This document shows positions 1-10,804 of a DNA stretch of 49,896 nucleotides, piece by piece. The DNA is taken from contig OMVJ01000018.1 in the NCBI GenBank assembly GCA_900314495.1, positions 1 to 49,896 of the forward strand, written 5' to 3'. Source of the DNA: an uncultured Olsenella sp. GTDB lineage: Bacteria > Actinomycetota > Coriobacteriia > Coriobacteriales > Atopobiaceae. How positions within the stretch are numbered: the first letter of the stretch is position 1; each line of letters begins with the position of its first letter. A program made the translations under genes and the position numbers. A model generated the notes under the pieces. It ran no database searches. It saw nothing but the letters and a program-made list of their open reading frames with translations, and had not been told where the DNA came from.

Positions 1-36
1 GCCATCACCGCCGTCCAGGCCCAGATGGCCGAGTAA
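1..36 (+). CDS. C-terminal end of a CDS, possibly phosphate acetyltransferase
   Basis: The first 36 bases read in frame 1 as AITAVQAQMAE followed by TAA, with the GC-rich third positions typical of this genome. The short peptide resembles the conserved C-terminal helix of phosphate acetyltransferases (compare the family motif TVAITAIQAQ). Pta would supply acetyl phosphate to the acetate kinase encoded at 10805-11986. Only eleven residues are visible, so the family assignment is tentative and the rest of the gene lies outside the window. Confidence 0.4.
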   Translation, partial: AITAVQAQMAE

Positions 37-52
37 TGAGACACGGGGCCGA

Positions 53-83
53 ATGAGACAGGGGGACGTACCTTTCGTCTCAT
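53..83 (+). repeat. 31-nt GGGGGACG palindrome, copy 1
   Basis: A 31-nt unit with 7-bp inverted ends, ATGAGAC at 53-59 and GTCTCAT at 77-83, around a GGGGGACGTACCTTT core. The same unit recurs at 17293-17323, at 17494-17524 (inverted) and at 38457-38487. A partial copy (ATGAGACACGGGG) directly precedes it at 37-49. Short palindromes of this sort resemble REP sequences mobilised by RAYT (Y1) transposases; no such transposase is in the window. Confidence 0.8.
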
Positions 84-153
84 ATGAATGAGTGCCGTGC
101 CTGCGGCACCCATGCAATTGCTCGCCAAGTTCACCCAAGAGTCGCTTTGCCAC

Positions 154-186
154 GGGGCCCGCATCACGCGGGCCCCTTTCTTCTTT
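154..186 (+). terminator. Rho-independent terminator
   Basis: A perfect 9-bp GC stem (GGGGCCCGC at 154-162 and GCGGGCCCC at 168-176, loop ATCAC) is followed by TTTCTTCTTT. It points rightward and would end the transcript of the gene that stops at base 36. The rest of the 37-363 gap holds the palindromic repeat and no convincing gene; the long open frame that begins at 88 runs through this terminator and is not used as coding sequence. Confidence 0.8.
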
Positions 187-363
187 CCAAGCGGTGCGTC
201 TGCGTGCCGCGCCACCGTGCCCCGTCCCCGCATGCAGGAAAGCCAGCTGGGCGTGCGGCATTTGCGCCCAAATGCCGCGGTATATCGGCGCGTCCATCTC
301 GGCGAGGGGCTATCATGTGACACGGCAAGCAGCAAAGGCAGCCCGGCCCAAGGGAGACGCGAC

Positions 364-2331
364 ATGGATGCCACACCCCGCAAGATGATCAGCCTCATCA
401 GCGACGCCTACACCCGCTTTGTGGTGCCCGTGTACCAGCGGCCCTACTCCTGGGACATCAAGCAGTGCGTGCAGCTGTGGGACGACATCGTCTCTTGCGG
501 GCGCAACAAGACACGCGCGCACTTCACGGGCTCCATCGTCTCCATCCAGGACGGGTCCGTCTCGTCGCAGGGCGTGGCGACGCTCCTCCTCATAGACGGC
601 CAGCAGCGCACGGCCACCATGACCCTGCTGCTCATCGCCCTCGCACGCTACGCAGCGACACACCCGCAGGAGCGCCTAGAGTTCTCGCGGGAGGAGATCC
701 TGGCCTCCGGCTACCTCACCAACCAGTTCCGCACCGGGAACGACCACTACAAGCTCACCCTCTCCAAGGGCGACGATCCCACGCTGCGGTCGCTCATCAA
801 CAACCTTGAGGATCCCTCCGCGCCCATAGTGGATGACTCGCCCCGCCTGCTGGAGAACCTGGACTTCTTCCAGAACCGCATCAACGCCATCGCGGACGTC
901 AACGTTGTCTGGGAGGGCGTGCGCCGCATAGAGGTCGTCTCCATCGCCCTCACGCAGGGACAGGACAACCCGCAGGTCATCTTCGAGTCCATGAACTCCA
1001 CCGGCAAGGACCTTGCACCCGCGGACCTCATCCGCAACTTCGTGCTCATGAACTACCCCATGGCAACCCAGGCGGAGACCTACCGCATATACTGGCGCCC
1101 CATGGAGACCACGCTCCAGGCCACCACCTACGACCAGCGCTTCGACGACTTCATCCGTGCCTACCTGGCCGTTGAGCTGGCGCCGGAGTCGCTGGACGGG
1201 CGCGACATCTACCACGCCTTCAAGCGCTACGTGTACTCCCGCGGCTACCACCTGGGCGGCCGCATACAGAACCTGCTGCTGAAGATGAAGCGCTTCGCCG
1301 GCTACTTCGCCTCCGTAACCGTGGGTACCGAGAAGGACCCGCAGCTGCGCGCCGCCTTTGGGCGCTTGGCCCTCATCGGCGCCACCCCCATGAACCCGCT
1401 GCTGCTCTCCCTGTACGAGGCCTACGACCAGAAGGCATGCAGCCGGGACGAGTTCCTGGGCATGCTGGAGTTGCTGGAGAGCTACCTGCTGCGCCGCGCC
1501 ATCTGCGACTGCCCCGAGCGCATGCTTGCAGGCTTTGCCGCGTCGCTGGTGGCACGCATCGACGCCGTGCGCGAGGAGGGCGGCAACTGCGCCCAGGCGC
1601 TGCTTGCCATGCTGCTCAACGAGTCCGGCACGCCGCGCCGCTTCCCCTCCGACGCGGAGTTCTCGCATGCGCTCAAGACGCGCAACGCCTTCGACTGCGC
1701 CCAGGTGGTCTTCCTGATCACGGGGTTGGATACCGTCTCTCGCACGCGGGAGCTGGACCTCAGCAACGTGCATGTGGAGCGCATCATGCCGGCCGACGCG
1801 CTCAAGAGCGAGAAGTGGCTGCCCACACTGGGCGACGACCCGGAGCGCACCTTCGAGCTTGCCGTGAACAACCTTGGCAACCTGCGCCTCTCCACCGCGG
1901 GCGACACCGCGGAGAGCCCCGCCGGCTGGGGCCCCGCCGCCATTGCCGCCCACGCGGACGATCTTGCCGCCCGCGCCCTCTCCATCTGGCAGCTACCCAC
2001 CCTGCCCGAGAAGGTCTGCGAGGTGTACCGCTCAACCCGCCGCGCCGCGCCGACGGACGCCGCCTCCTTCGAGCTCCTGTTCAAGGAGGGCGTCATCAAC
2101 CCCGGCGACACGCTGGTTAGCGCAGACCCGGCCTACCCCGGCAGCGCAAACGTCACGGACATGGGCACCATCGTGCTGGACGGCGACCCGGACCGCGAGG
2201 CCTTCACCGGTCCCTCCGCGGCCTACGAGCGCCTGCTCAGCTCGCTGGGCGCCACCTTCTACGTGGCGGACGCGTGGTCGCGCTGGACGCTTGGCGAAGG
2301 CGGCCCCACCCTGGACAAGCTGCGGATGTAG
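364..2331 (+). CDS. DUF262/DUF1524 (GmrSD-like) restriction protein with C-terminal RAMA-like domain
   Basis: A protein of 655 aa. The N-terminus matches the DUF262 (GmrS-like, ParB/DndB fold) domain: the PVYQRPYSW segment is followed by the nucleotide-hydrolysis motif IDGQQR. A long helical middle leads to a DUF1524-like (GmrD, His-Me finger) region with ERIMP and later NLGNLRLS. The canonical motif is EHIMP, so the catalytic histidine appears as arginine here. The last 85 or so residues (from FELLFKEGVINPGDTL to SRWTLGEGGPTLDKLRM) look like a RAMA domain, often found on modification-dependent restriction proteins. The ATG at 364 follows GGGAG and gives the family N-terminus; an earlier in-frame start at 88 would run through a terminator. 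The protein is probably a solo type IV-like defence gene. It lies convergent with the Uma2 gene, with 20 bp between them. Confidence 0.85.
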   Translation: MDATPRKMISLISDAYTRFVVPVYQRPYSWDIKQCVQLWDDIVSCGRNKTRAHFTGSIVSIQDGSVSSQGVATLLLIDGQQRTATMTLLLIALARYAATHPQERLEFSREEILASGYLTNQFRTGNDHYKLTLSKGDDPTLRSLINNLEDPSAPIVDDSPRLLENLDFFQNRINAIADVNVVWEGVRRIEVVSIALTQGQDNPQVIFESMNSTGKDLAPADLIRNFVLMNYPMATQAETYRIYWRPMETTLQATTYDQRFDDFIRAYLAVELAPESLDGRDIYHAFKRYVYSRGYHLGGRIQNLLLKMKRFAGYFASVTVGTEKDPQLRAAFGRLALIGATPMNPLLLSLYEAYDQKACSRDEFLGMLELLESYLLRRAICDCPERMLAGFAASLVARIDAVREEGGNCAQALLAMLLNESGTPRRFPSDAEFSHALKTRNAFDCAQVVFLITGLDTVSRTRELDLSNVHVERIMPADALKSEKWLPTLGDDPERTFELAVNNLGNLRLSTAGDTAESPAGWGPAAIAAHADDLAARALSIWQLPTLPEKVCEVYRSTRRAAPTDAASFELLFKEGVINPGDTLVSADPAYPGSANVTDMGTIVLDGDPDREAFTGPSAAYERLLSSLGATFYVADAWSRWTLGEGGPTLDKLRM

Positions 2332-2351
2332 GGCGCAGCTTCTGCCGCGTG

Positions 2352-2903
2352 CTAGAGACCCGCGACGATGTCGCCACAGCTGATTGAGAAACCCTCGAAA
2401 ACTCTGGAGGGCACAGGCTCGGAGAAGGGGTAGACAGACGGCACCACATCGCTCTCGTCAAACTCATACACCATGGTTCGTTTCTTTTCTGGGTCACAAA
2501 TCCAGTACTCTCGAACACCCGCCTCTTGGTAGAGGTGGAGTTTGGTCACGTAGTCCATGCCCCCGTTGCTTGGAGAGACAATTTCGACAATAAAGTCAGG
2601 GGCACCTTCGCATCCGCGCTTGCTTAGCTTGCTGCGATCGCAAATTGCCAACACATCGGGCTCCACGAAGACTGTCTCGTCTGAGAAGAGATTCACGGCG
2701 AATGGCGCGGTGTATACCTTGCAAGAACCTCCCCGCTCCCTGACAAAGCCCCGCAACTCGGAACCCACTGAGATAGCAATCTCCTGGTGTTCCCTACTGG
2801 GGGCAGCAAGGTCCCACAGCTCACCATCAATCAGCTCCGCGCGAACCCCTTCAGGTAGGGCCCAGTAGTCGCTTGCCCCGTACTTGTGTTTTGGAACCGG
2901 CAC
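2352..2903 (-). CDS. Uma2 family (DUF820) endonuclease-fold protein
   Basis: A protein of 183 aa, the usual Uma2 length. The PD-(D/E)XK-type landmarks are visible: AELIDGEL near the N-terminus, VEPDVLAICDR in the middle, then PDFIVEIVSPSN and the EYWICDPEKK region. Function in this very widespread family is unproven; a nuclease is assumed from the fold. The start chosen is GTG at 2903, six bases after a GGAGG; upstream in-frame ATGs at 2957 and 2984 lack a good ribosome site. The gene's base composition is visibly less GC-rich than its neighbours, which hints at acquisition by transfer. It sits back-to-back with the GmrSD-like gene. Confidence 0.8.
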   Translation of the reverse strand: MPVPKHKYGASDYWALPEGVRAELIDGELWDLAAPSREHQEIAISVGSELRGFVRERGGSCKVYTAPFAVNLFSDETVFVEPDVLAICDRSKLSKRGCEGAPDFIVEIVSPSNGGMDYVTKLHLYQEAGVREYWICDPEKKRTMVYEFDESDVVPSVYPFSEPVPSRVFEGFSISCGDIVAGL

Positions 2904-3003
2904 TGTACACCTCCAAAGCCATGCTGTTTCTGCAATTGTATCAGCCGCATCGGCCATAGCAGCACGGCTGGACACCCCAAGCATTACACATGACGGCCCA
3001 TGG

Positions 3004-3543
3004 CTATACCGTCAGCGCATCCAGCAGCGACTGGCACCCTTCCAGCACGTCGCGGTACGTGGCATCAAAGTCGCCCGTGTACCAGGGGTCGGCAATCGCA
3101 CGGGGATGCGCGGACCAATCCAACAGCAGGTGGACCTTGCCGTCAGGGTCCGCCCTGCGAGCGTAGTCCTTGCTCACCGGGTCCCAGCTCCAGCCGTAGC
3201 CCGTCTCCCCTGCCAGCAGCCGGTACATGCCGGCAAGGTTCTCCTGGTCCATGCCAATGATGAGGTCGTAGCGGCCGTAGTCCTCCGCGGTCATCTGCCG
3301 CGCGCGGTGGTTGCCGCAAGGTATGCCCTGCTCGCGCAGCTTGCGCCGGGTGCCGGGGTGGACCCCGTTGCCAATCTCCTCACGCGAGGTGGCTGCAGAG
3401 TCAGCATGTATGTGGTCATCCAACCCGCGCCTGCGTACCAGCTCGCACATCACGTACTCCGCCATGGTCGACCGGCAAATGTTGCCGTGGCACACGAAAA
3501 GAATGCGCGTGGACGCCTCCCCGCGACTTGACTCCTCGGCCAT
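3004..3543 (-). CDS. Low-molecular-weight protein-tyrosine phosphatase
   Basis: A cytosolic phosphatase of 179 aa. The P-loop CHGNICRS (C-x5-R-S) lies at about residues 18-25, the order typical of LMW-PTPs, and the general-acid aspartate is in the DPWYTGDF segment near residue 145. Substrates may be phosphotyrosine proteins or, as for some bacterial members, sugar or arginine phosphates; the sequence does not decide. The ATG shares one base with the stop codon of the radical SAM gene upstream (TGATG), so the two are probably translationally coupled. The N-terminal ten residues (MAEESSRGEA) are an extension before the usual start of the fold. Confidence 0.9.
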   Translation of the reverse strand: MAEESSRGEASTRILFVCHGNICRSTMAEYVMCELVRRRGLDDHIHADSAATSREEIGNGVHPGTRRKLREQGIPCGNHRARQMTAEDYGRYDLIIGMDQENLAGMYRLLAGETGYGWSWDPVSKDYARRADPDGKVHLLLDWSAHPRAIADPWYTGDFDATYRDVLEGCQSLLDALTV

Positions 3544-4421
3544 CAGAACCCCACCATGCCCTCGGCGCCGCGCAGGGGACGCATGCCGAGCTCGTCCGCG
3601 TACTCCTCGCGCGTGGCTCGCAGCTTGGCCAAGAGCTTCTCGCGGTCCTTGTTCAGGCGCCCCTCCAGAAGAACGATGTTTGACGGATGCAGGCCGAAGA
3701 GCAGACAGTCATCCATGTTGAGGTCGCTCAGCAGGTCCTCCTCCTCGTCCAGGTACTCGCCCAGCGTGGGCTCCACGAAGGCGCCGGACTGCATCTCCGC
3801 GTGCAGAGGGCAATCGGGCTCCGTGTGGATGGTACCCGTGAAGATCAAGTTTGGTTGCGTAGCGTTGAGCAATTCCACGGTGGCATGCGCATTCTGACGA
3901 CCAAACCCCTCACCCGCGATGCCCAAGATGATGTTTGCACCCCAGTGGATGCCCGCCGCATTGAGGCGCAGCAGCTGCCTGCGCGCCTCCGCCGCCGTGT
4001 AGCCCTTGTTCATGTGGGCAAGCGCTGGGTCGTAGCCAGTCTCAATGCCAATGTTCAGGTCGTCGATGCCGGCCTCCGCCAGCGCGCGCAGCTCGGCGTC
4101 CGTCTTGGTTGCCACGTTCTTGACGGACGCGTACATGGCAATTGTGTTGACCACGGGCAGGTACTTGCGGACGAGCTCCGCAATGCGCAAGAGGCGCACC
4201 GCGCTCAGGGTGAAGGGGTCGCCGTTCTCCAAGAAGACGCGACGGGTACGAGGACGCAGTGCCGTACGCGCCCGCAGCTGGCGCACTACTTCGTCCTCCG
4301 GCAGGACCTCAAAGGGCACGTCACGGTACATGCTGCAGAAGGAACACCTGTTGTGCGAGCAGCCGCGCGTCACCTCCAGCAGGAAGGAGCCGGACTCGAA
4401 CGGCGGGCGGTACATGACCAT
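3543..4421 (-). CDS. Radical SAM protein (Elp3/COG1032-like)
   Basis: A protein of 292 aa from ATG 4421. The cluster-binding segment TRGCSHNRCSFCSMY carries a C-x4-C-x2-C arrangement rather than the classic C-x3-C-x2-C, as in Elp3/MiaB-like and COG1032 groups. It is followed by an ENGDPF segment (SAM-binding region) and IGIETGYD in the barrel. There is no B12-binding domain and no C-terminal auxiliary cluster, so the substrate cannot be inferred. An in-frame ATG also exists at 4415 and the open frame extends to 4505, but the family usually starts at (V)MYRPPFE. It is coupled to the downstream phosphatase, which suggests a shared but unknown role. Confidence 0.8.
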   Translation of the reverse strand: MVMYRPPFESGSFLLEVTRGCSHNRCSFCSMYRDVPFEVLPEDEVVRQLRARTALRPRTRRVFLENGDPFTLSAVRLLRIAELVRKYLPVVNTIAMYASVKNVATKTDAELRALAEAGIDDLNIGIETGYDPALAHMNKGYTAAEARRQLLRLNAAGIHWGANIILGIAGEGFGRQNAHATVELLNATQPNLIFTGTIHTEPDCPLHAEMQSGAFVEPTLGEYLDEEEDLLSDLNMDDCLLFGLHPSNIVLLEGRLNKDREKLLAKLRATREEYADELGMRPLRGAEGMVGF

Positions 4422-4509
4422 GGGGCATCCAATCAGTGGGGATCTGCGTGCGGGGCAAGCCCATACGTTACCAGAACGGTGCCCGGCGGCGGGGCCTGCG
4501 GCCAAACCC

Positions 4510-4625
4510 TACCCCACAACCGACATCCGCCGGTTGTGGGGTAATCCGCAACACCCCTGTCTACCTGCGGTTTTCTCGAAAAAACCAGCTACCCCACAAC
4601 CGAAGGCTTTCGGTTGTGGGGTAGC
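4510..4625 (-). repeat. Twin-hairpin repeat element, copy 1 (inverted orientation)
   Basis: Two hairpins flank a spacer of about 44 nt. Hairpin 1 (4510-4543) pairs TACCCCACAACCG with CGGTTGTGGGGTA around an 8-nt loop. Hairpin 2 (4588-4625) has a perfect 17-bp stem (4588-4604 with 4609-4625). The spacer, read on the minus strand, contains TTTTTCGAGAAAACCGCAGG, matching the spacers of the other copies at 26948, 28411 and 39689. It lies between the radical SAM gene and the 3' end of pckA. Confidence 0.85.
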
Positions 4626-4667
4626 CTTTGCTCGCTCGTGACGCCTACAACAGCGTGTCGCAGTCTC

Positions 4668-6260
<1,593 letters not shown>

Positions 6261-6705
6261 GTTTCCTCCTTGGCTAACGTCCGCGCACGATCGCGCGGCT
6301 TGGTAGTTGCCATCCATACCAGAACAGAGTGTAGGCCATACAGCCATTACGATGAGATTTTGTAACAAATCATGCGCCTAACCTGCACTTGGTTTCACAT
6401 CTAACCAACATTGCCGCGAAGCGTTGGACAACGGACAGCAGGTCAGGGGGCATGGGCGGCACACGTGGGCCCGCCCCCTCGCGCAAGATTGCAAAACTCA
6501 TTTGTTACAAGGCATAAGGCGCAGGTCACCGCGAGTGTTGCCGGAAGGCAACTCGCCCCCGCCCCACAACGGCGGCATGCCGGCCCGCCATGCGCCCCGT
6601 CGGATAGGCAAATGGGCCCGATGCGCGATGCCTGGGTTCGCCACGCCGTTTCCTGTTGCATGATGGTGGTTGGTGTGGGAATGCATCTCGACAGAAGGAG
6701 TGGGC
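6261..6705. promoter_or_regulatory. Divergent intergenic region with two TTGTWACAA palindromes
   Basis: This 445-bp gap separates the minus-strand pckA from the plus-strand epimerase gene and must hold both promoters. The palindrome TTGTAACAA occurs at 6360-6368 and its exact complement TTGTTACAA at 6502-6510, 142 bp apart. They are AT-rich islands in GC-rich DNA and may be regulator sites, but no regulator family can be named from them. An SD-like AGAAGGAG at 6693-6700 serves the downstream gene. No other gene or RNA was recognised here. Confidence 0.35.
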
Positions 6706-7584
6706 ATGTCAACCATTACGACCATCCGCAAGGGCAACCTGGAGGCAAGCATCGACTCCCAGGGCGCCCAACTCATGAGCGTCAAGCGCGACGGCGGCGA
6801 GTACCTGTGGCAGGGCGACCCCAAATGGTGGCCGCGCCGCGCACCCGTGCTCTTCCCCATCGTCGGCAACATCAGGAACGACGAGGCGGACTCCGCCCAG
6901 GGCAAGGTGCGCCTTGGCCGCCACGGCATCGCCCGCAACTGCGACCATGACATCGCTGAGGCAACGGAGAGCTCCGTCACCTACCAGCTGGTCTCCACCC
7001 CGCAGACGCGCGAGAAGTTCCCCTTCGACTTCAAGCTCAACATGACCTATGCGCTCACCGACGAGTTCCTGGTCCAGCGCTTCCAGGTCACCAACACCGG
7101 CGACGTCACCCTGCCCTTCACCCTGGGCGGCCACCCCGCCTTCAACGTGCCCGCACCCGGTGACGACGCGGACTTCTCCGAGTACGTGCTCAAGTTTGCG
7201 GAACCGTGGACCTTCTCCACCGGCACGCTGGTGGAGGGTGGCCTGTGGGATCTCTCCAACCGTATGCCGCTGCTGCAGGACTCCGACACCCTGCACCTGA
7301 CACACCAGCTCTTCGACGTTGACACCCTCATGTTCGAGAACGTGCCCCAGCGCACCGTGCAGCTGCTGGGCCCCGCGGGCCACGGGGTGCAGCTGGACTT
7401 TGACGGCTTTGACTACCTGGGCATCTGGAGCGCCGCCAACAACGCCCCCTTCGTGGCCGTGGAGCCCTGGCGCGGCCCCGCCACCTGCACGGACGAGGAC
7501 GACACCTTCGAGAACAAGCGCGGCATGGACCTGCTGGAGCCGGGCGAGGTCGCGGAGTACCAGTTCACCATCCGCCCCTTCTAG
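6706..7584 (+). CDS. Aldose 1-epimerase family protein (LacX-like)
   Basis: A protein of 292 aa of the galactose-mutarotase-like fold, closest in look to the LacX/YeaD-type group. Visible family features are GAQLMSVKRDGGEYLWQGD near the N-terminus, RRAPVLFPIVG, LGRHGIAR (a position where GalM carries an active-site His), TLGGHPAFNVP and FVAVEPWRG near the C-terminus. It likely interconverts sugar anomers in the cytosol; the sugar is not evident. The start is the ATG directly after AGAAGGAG; an upstream in-frame start at 6670 has no such site. The gene stands alone and is followed by a strong bidirectional terminator. Confidence 0.88.
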   Translation: MSTITTIRKGNLEASIDSQGAQLMSVKRDGGEYLWQGDPKWWPRRAPVLFPIVGNIRNDEADSAQGKVRLGRHGIARNCDHDIAEATESSVTYQLVSTPQTREKFPFDFKLNMTYALTDEFLVQRFQVTNTGDVTLPFTLGGHPAFNVPAPGDDADFSEYVLKFAEPWTFSTGTLVEGGLWDLSNRMPLLQDSDTLHLTHQLFDVDTLMFENVPQRTVQLLGPAGHGVQLDFDGFDYLGIWSAANNAPFVAVEPWRGPATCTDEDDTFENKRGMDLLEPGEVAEYQFTIRPF

Positions 7585-7622
7585 CGCGGGCAGGTAGCGC
7601 GGGCGCGCAACCGCGGCACAAC

Positions 7623-7665
7623 AAGGCGGGGCAGGCAATTTGGTAGCCTGTCCCGCCTTTGTTTC
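7623..7665. terminator. Bidirectional Rho-independent terminator
   Basis: A 14-bp stem (7623-7636 with 7646-7659, one G-T wobble) is followed by TTTGTTT on the plus strand, with TTGT on the minus side. It sits between the convergent epimerase gene and eno and can serve both. Confidence 0.8.
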
Positions 7666-7724
7666 ACTCTGTGCGGCAATCATGCCGCCCGGTACCCGCC
7701 TTGGCCTTGGGGCCCGTCGTAGCC

Positions 7725-9321
<1,597 letters not shown>

Positions 9322-9424
9322 GCCCTATTTCGGCTTTTCCTCAAAACTTTTCGTGTCCCTAACTGGCAGCAGACGAAGGCGGATTCCGACGATTGCCGCG
9401 GCGGGACGGCACGGGCAAGTTAGC

Positions 9425-10684
9425 CTAGTCCACTATGGGCTGCCACGCGTCGCCCGCGTCCAGCGCGGCAAAGCACATCTCCACCTGCGCACGCGTGGTC
9501 TTGGAGTCGTTCATGGGCGGAATCTGGTCCCGCGCGAAGAAGGCCCGGCCCAGGGTCTCGTCGTTGTCCCTGAACTCCCCGCCCAGGTTGCGGCACAGCA
9601 CGAAGCACTTGATGATTCCCCAGGGCTTGGGGTGCGCGTTGTGCAGGTTGTGTTCCTGGAGGGCAATTATGCGCTCGGGCACCACCTGCAGCCCCGCCTC
9701 CTCGCGTGCCTCCTTGGCCGCGTTGGAGAAGATCGTTTGCCCCTGGTCTATCCAGCCGCCTGGCATGGACCACGCCCCGTACTCCCTCACCAGGCAGATG
9801 CGGCCCTCCTCGTCGAAGACCGCAGCTCGGGAGTCCATCTTGGGCGTCTGGTAGCACTCCCCGTCGTCGAAGAGGTCCTCGATGCGCCGCAGGGGCAGGC
9901 CAGAGAGCCGGGACATGCACTCGTCGGCCATCTGCCTGATGCGCTGGAACCGCTCGAGGTCGAAGACGTCCGTGGTGTAGAACTCGCCTATCTGGCCGAT
10001 GGCCTGCAGCTCCCTGCACCAAGCGAGCCAGGGTTCCCGCTCTGCCGTGGGGGCCTCCAGCTCCGCCAGCTCCACCACGTGCCAGGGCGTCGGGCAGTAG
10101 GCGCGGGCGCGCACCGGCTCCCTCAGCGGCCGCTTGCGCCAGCAGGCCAGGGCAAAGTCGACCCCGGCCGCTGCGGCGCACTCGGCATCGCTCCTGCCGT
10201 CTCCCACGTACAGGGCCTCCTCCGGACGCGCACCCAGCAGGTCCAGGCAGTGCAGGAGGGGCTCCGCGTCGGGCTTGTTGTTCTTGGTGTCATCCGCCGT
10301 CACGGTGGCGGCGAAGCGGCCCATGAGGCCAAAGCGAGCGAATCCGTTGCGAATCTCGTACGCGGTGTCTGCCGTGACCAGGCCCAGCGTGCAGCCCCGC
10401 CCCCGCAGGGCGTCCAACATGGGCATGATTCCCTGGTAAAGGTCCACGTCGTCCCAGTGGTCGAACATGCGCGTCATCCACAGCTGGACGTTCTGCTCGC
10501 TCGGGGCCATGCCCATGGCCTCCAAGGCGCGCGGTGCGCTGAGGCCCTTGCCCCGCTCCGCCTCCGCATCCGTGAGGGGGCGGCCCAGCACCTCCCGTGC
10601 CATCTCCCTCAGGCCCAGGTCGATGGCCTCGGTGGAGTCGATGAGCGTTCCGTCTATGTCGAAGATCACGTACCTGTAGCGCAT
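9425..10684 (-). CDS. HAD phosphatase - NUDIX hydrolase fusion
   Basis: A protein of 419 aa with two catalytic domains. Residues 1-210 or so form a Gph-like HAD phosphatase: DIDGT (9-13), VTADT as motif II, the lysine in KNNKPDAEP and VGDGRSDAE as motif IV. From about residue 235, PWLAWCRELQAIGQIGEFYT begins the N-terminal helical domain (PF12535 type) that precedes a NUDIX domain. The NUDIX box reads GGWIDQGQ followed by KEAREEAGL; the usual first glutamate is glutamine, while the metal-binding REEAG glutamates remain. The start at 10684 follows GGGGAGGGG. The fusion suggests sequential hydrolysis of a nucleoside diphosphate derivative and then the released phosphate, but no substrate is shown. 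It is probably its own transcript. Confidence 0.88.
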   Translation of the reverse strand: MRYRYVIFDIDGTLIDSTEAIDLGLREMAREVLGRPLTDAEAERGKGLSAPRALEAMGMAPSEQNVQLWMTRMFDHWDDVDLYQGIMPMLDALRGRGCTLGLVTADTAYEIRNGFARFGLMGRFAATVTADDTKNNKPDAEPLLHCLDLLGARPEEALYVGDGRSDAECAAAAGVDFALACWRKRPLREPVRARAYCPTPWHVVELAELEAPTAEREPWLAWCRELQAIGQIGEFYTTDVFDLERFQRIRQMADECMSRLSGLPLRRIEDLFDDGECYQTPKMDSRAAVFDEEGRICLVREYGAWSMPGGWIDQGQTIFSNAAKEAREEAGLQVVPERIIALQEHNLHNAHPKPWGIIKCFVLCRNLGGEFRDNDETLGRAFFARDQIPPMNDSKTTRAQVEMCFAALDAGDAWQPIVD

Positions 10685-10729
10685 GTCCCCTCCCCGGTCA
10701 CCAGCACACGAGCTGCTGGTCCCTAGTTT

Positions 10730-10767
10730 CACACAAGAAGGGCGCCCCGTCTTGCGGCGGGGCGCCC
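10730..10767 (-). terminator. Rho-independent terminator of ackA
   Basis: A stem at 10740-10749 and 10758-10767 (GGGCGCCCCG with CGGGGCGCCC) is followed on the minus strand by TTCTTGTGTG. It lies 37 bp after the ackA stop codon. Confidence 0.8.
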
Positions 10768-10804
10768 AACAAAGCACTAGTCACGCGGTTGCGCCGAGGC
10801 CAGC

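Noticed and set aside
88-363. N-terminal extension of the GmrSD-like protein from base 88
   Set aside because: It would pass through a strong terminator and has no similarity to the family; ATG 364 has the ribosome site and the family N-terminus.
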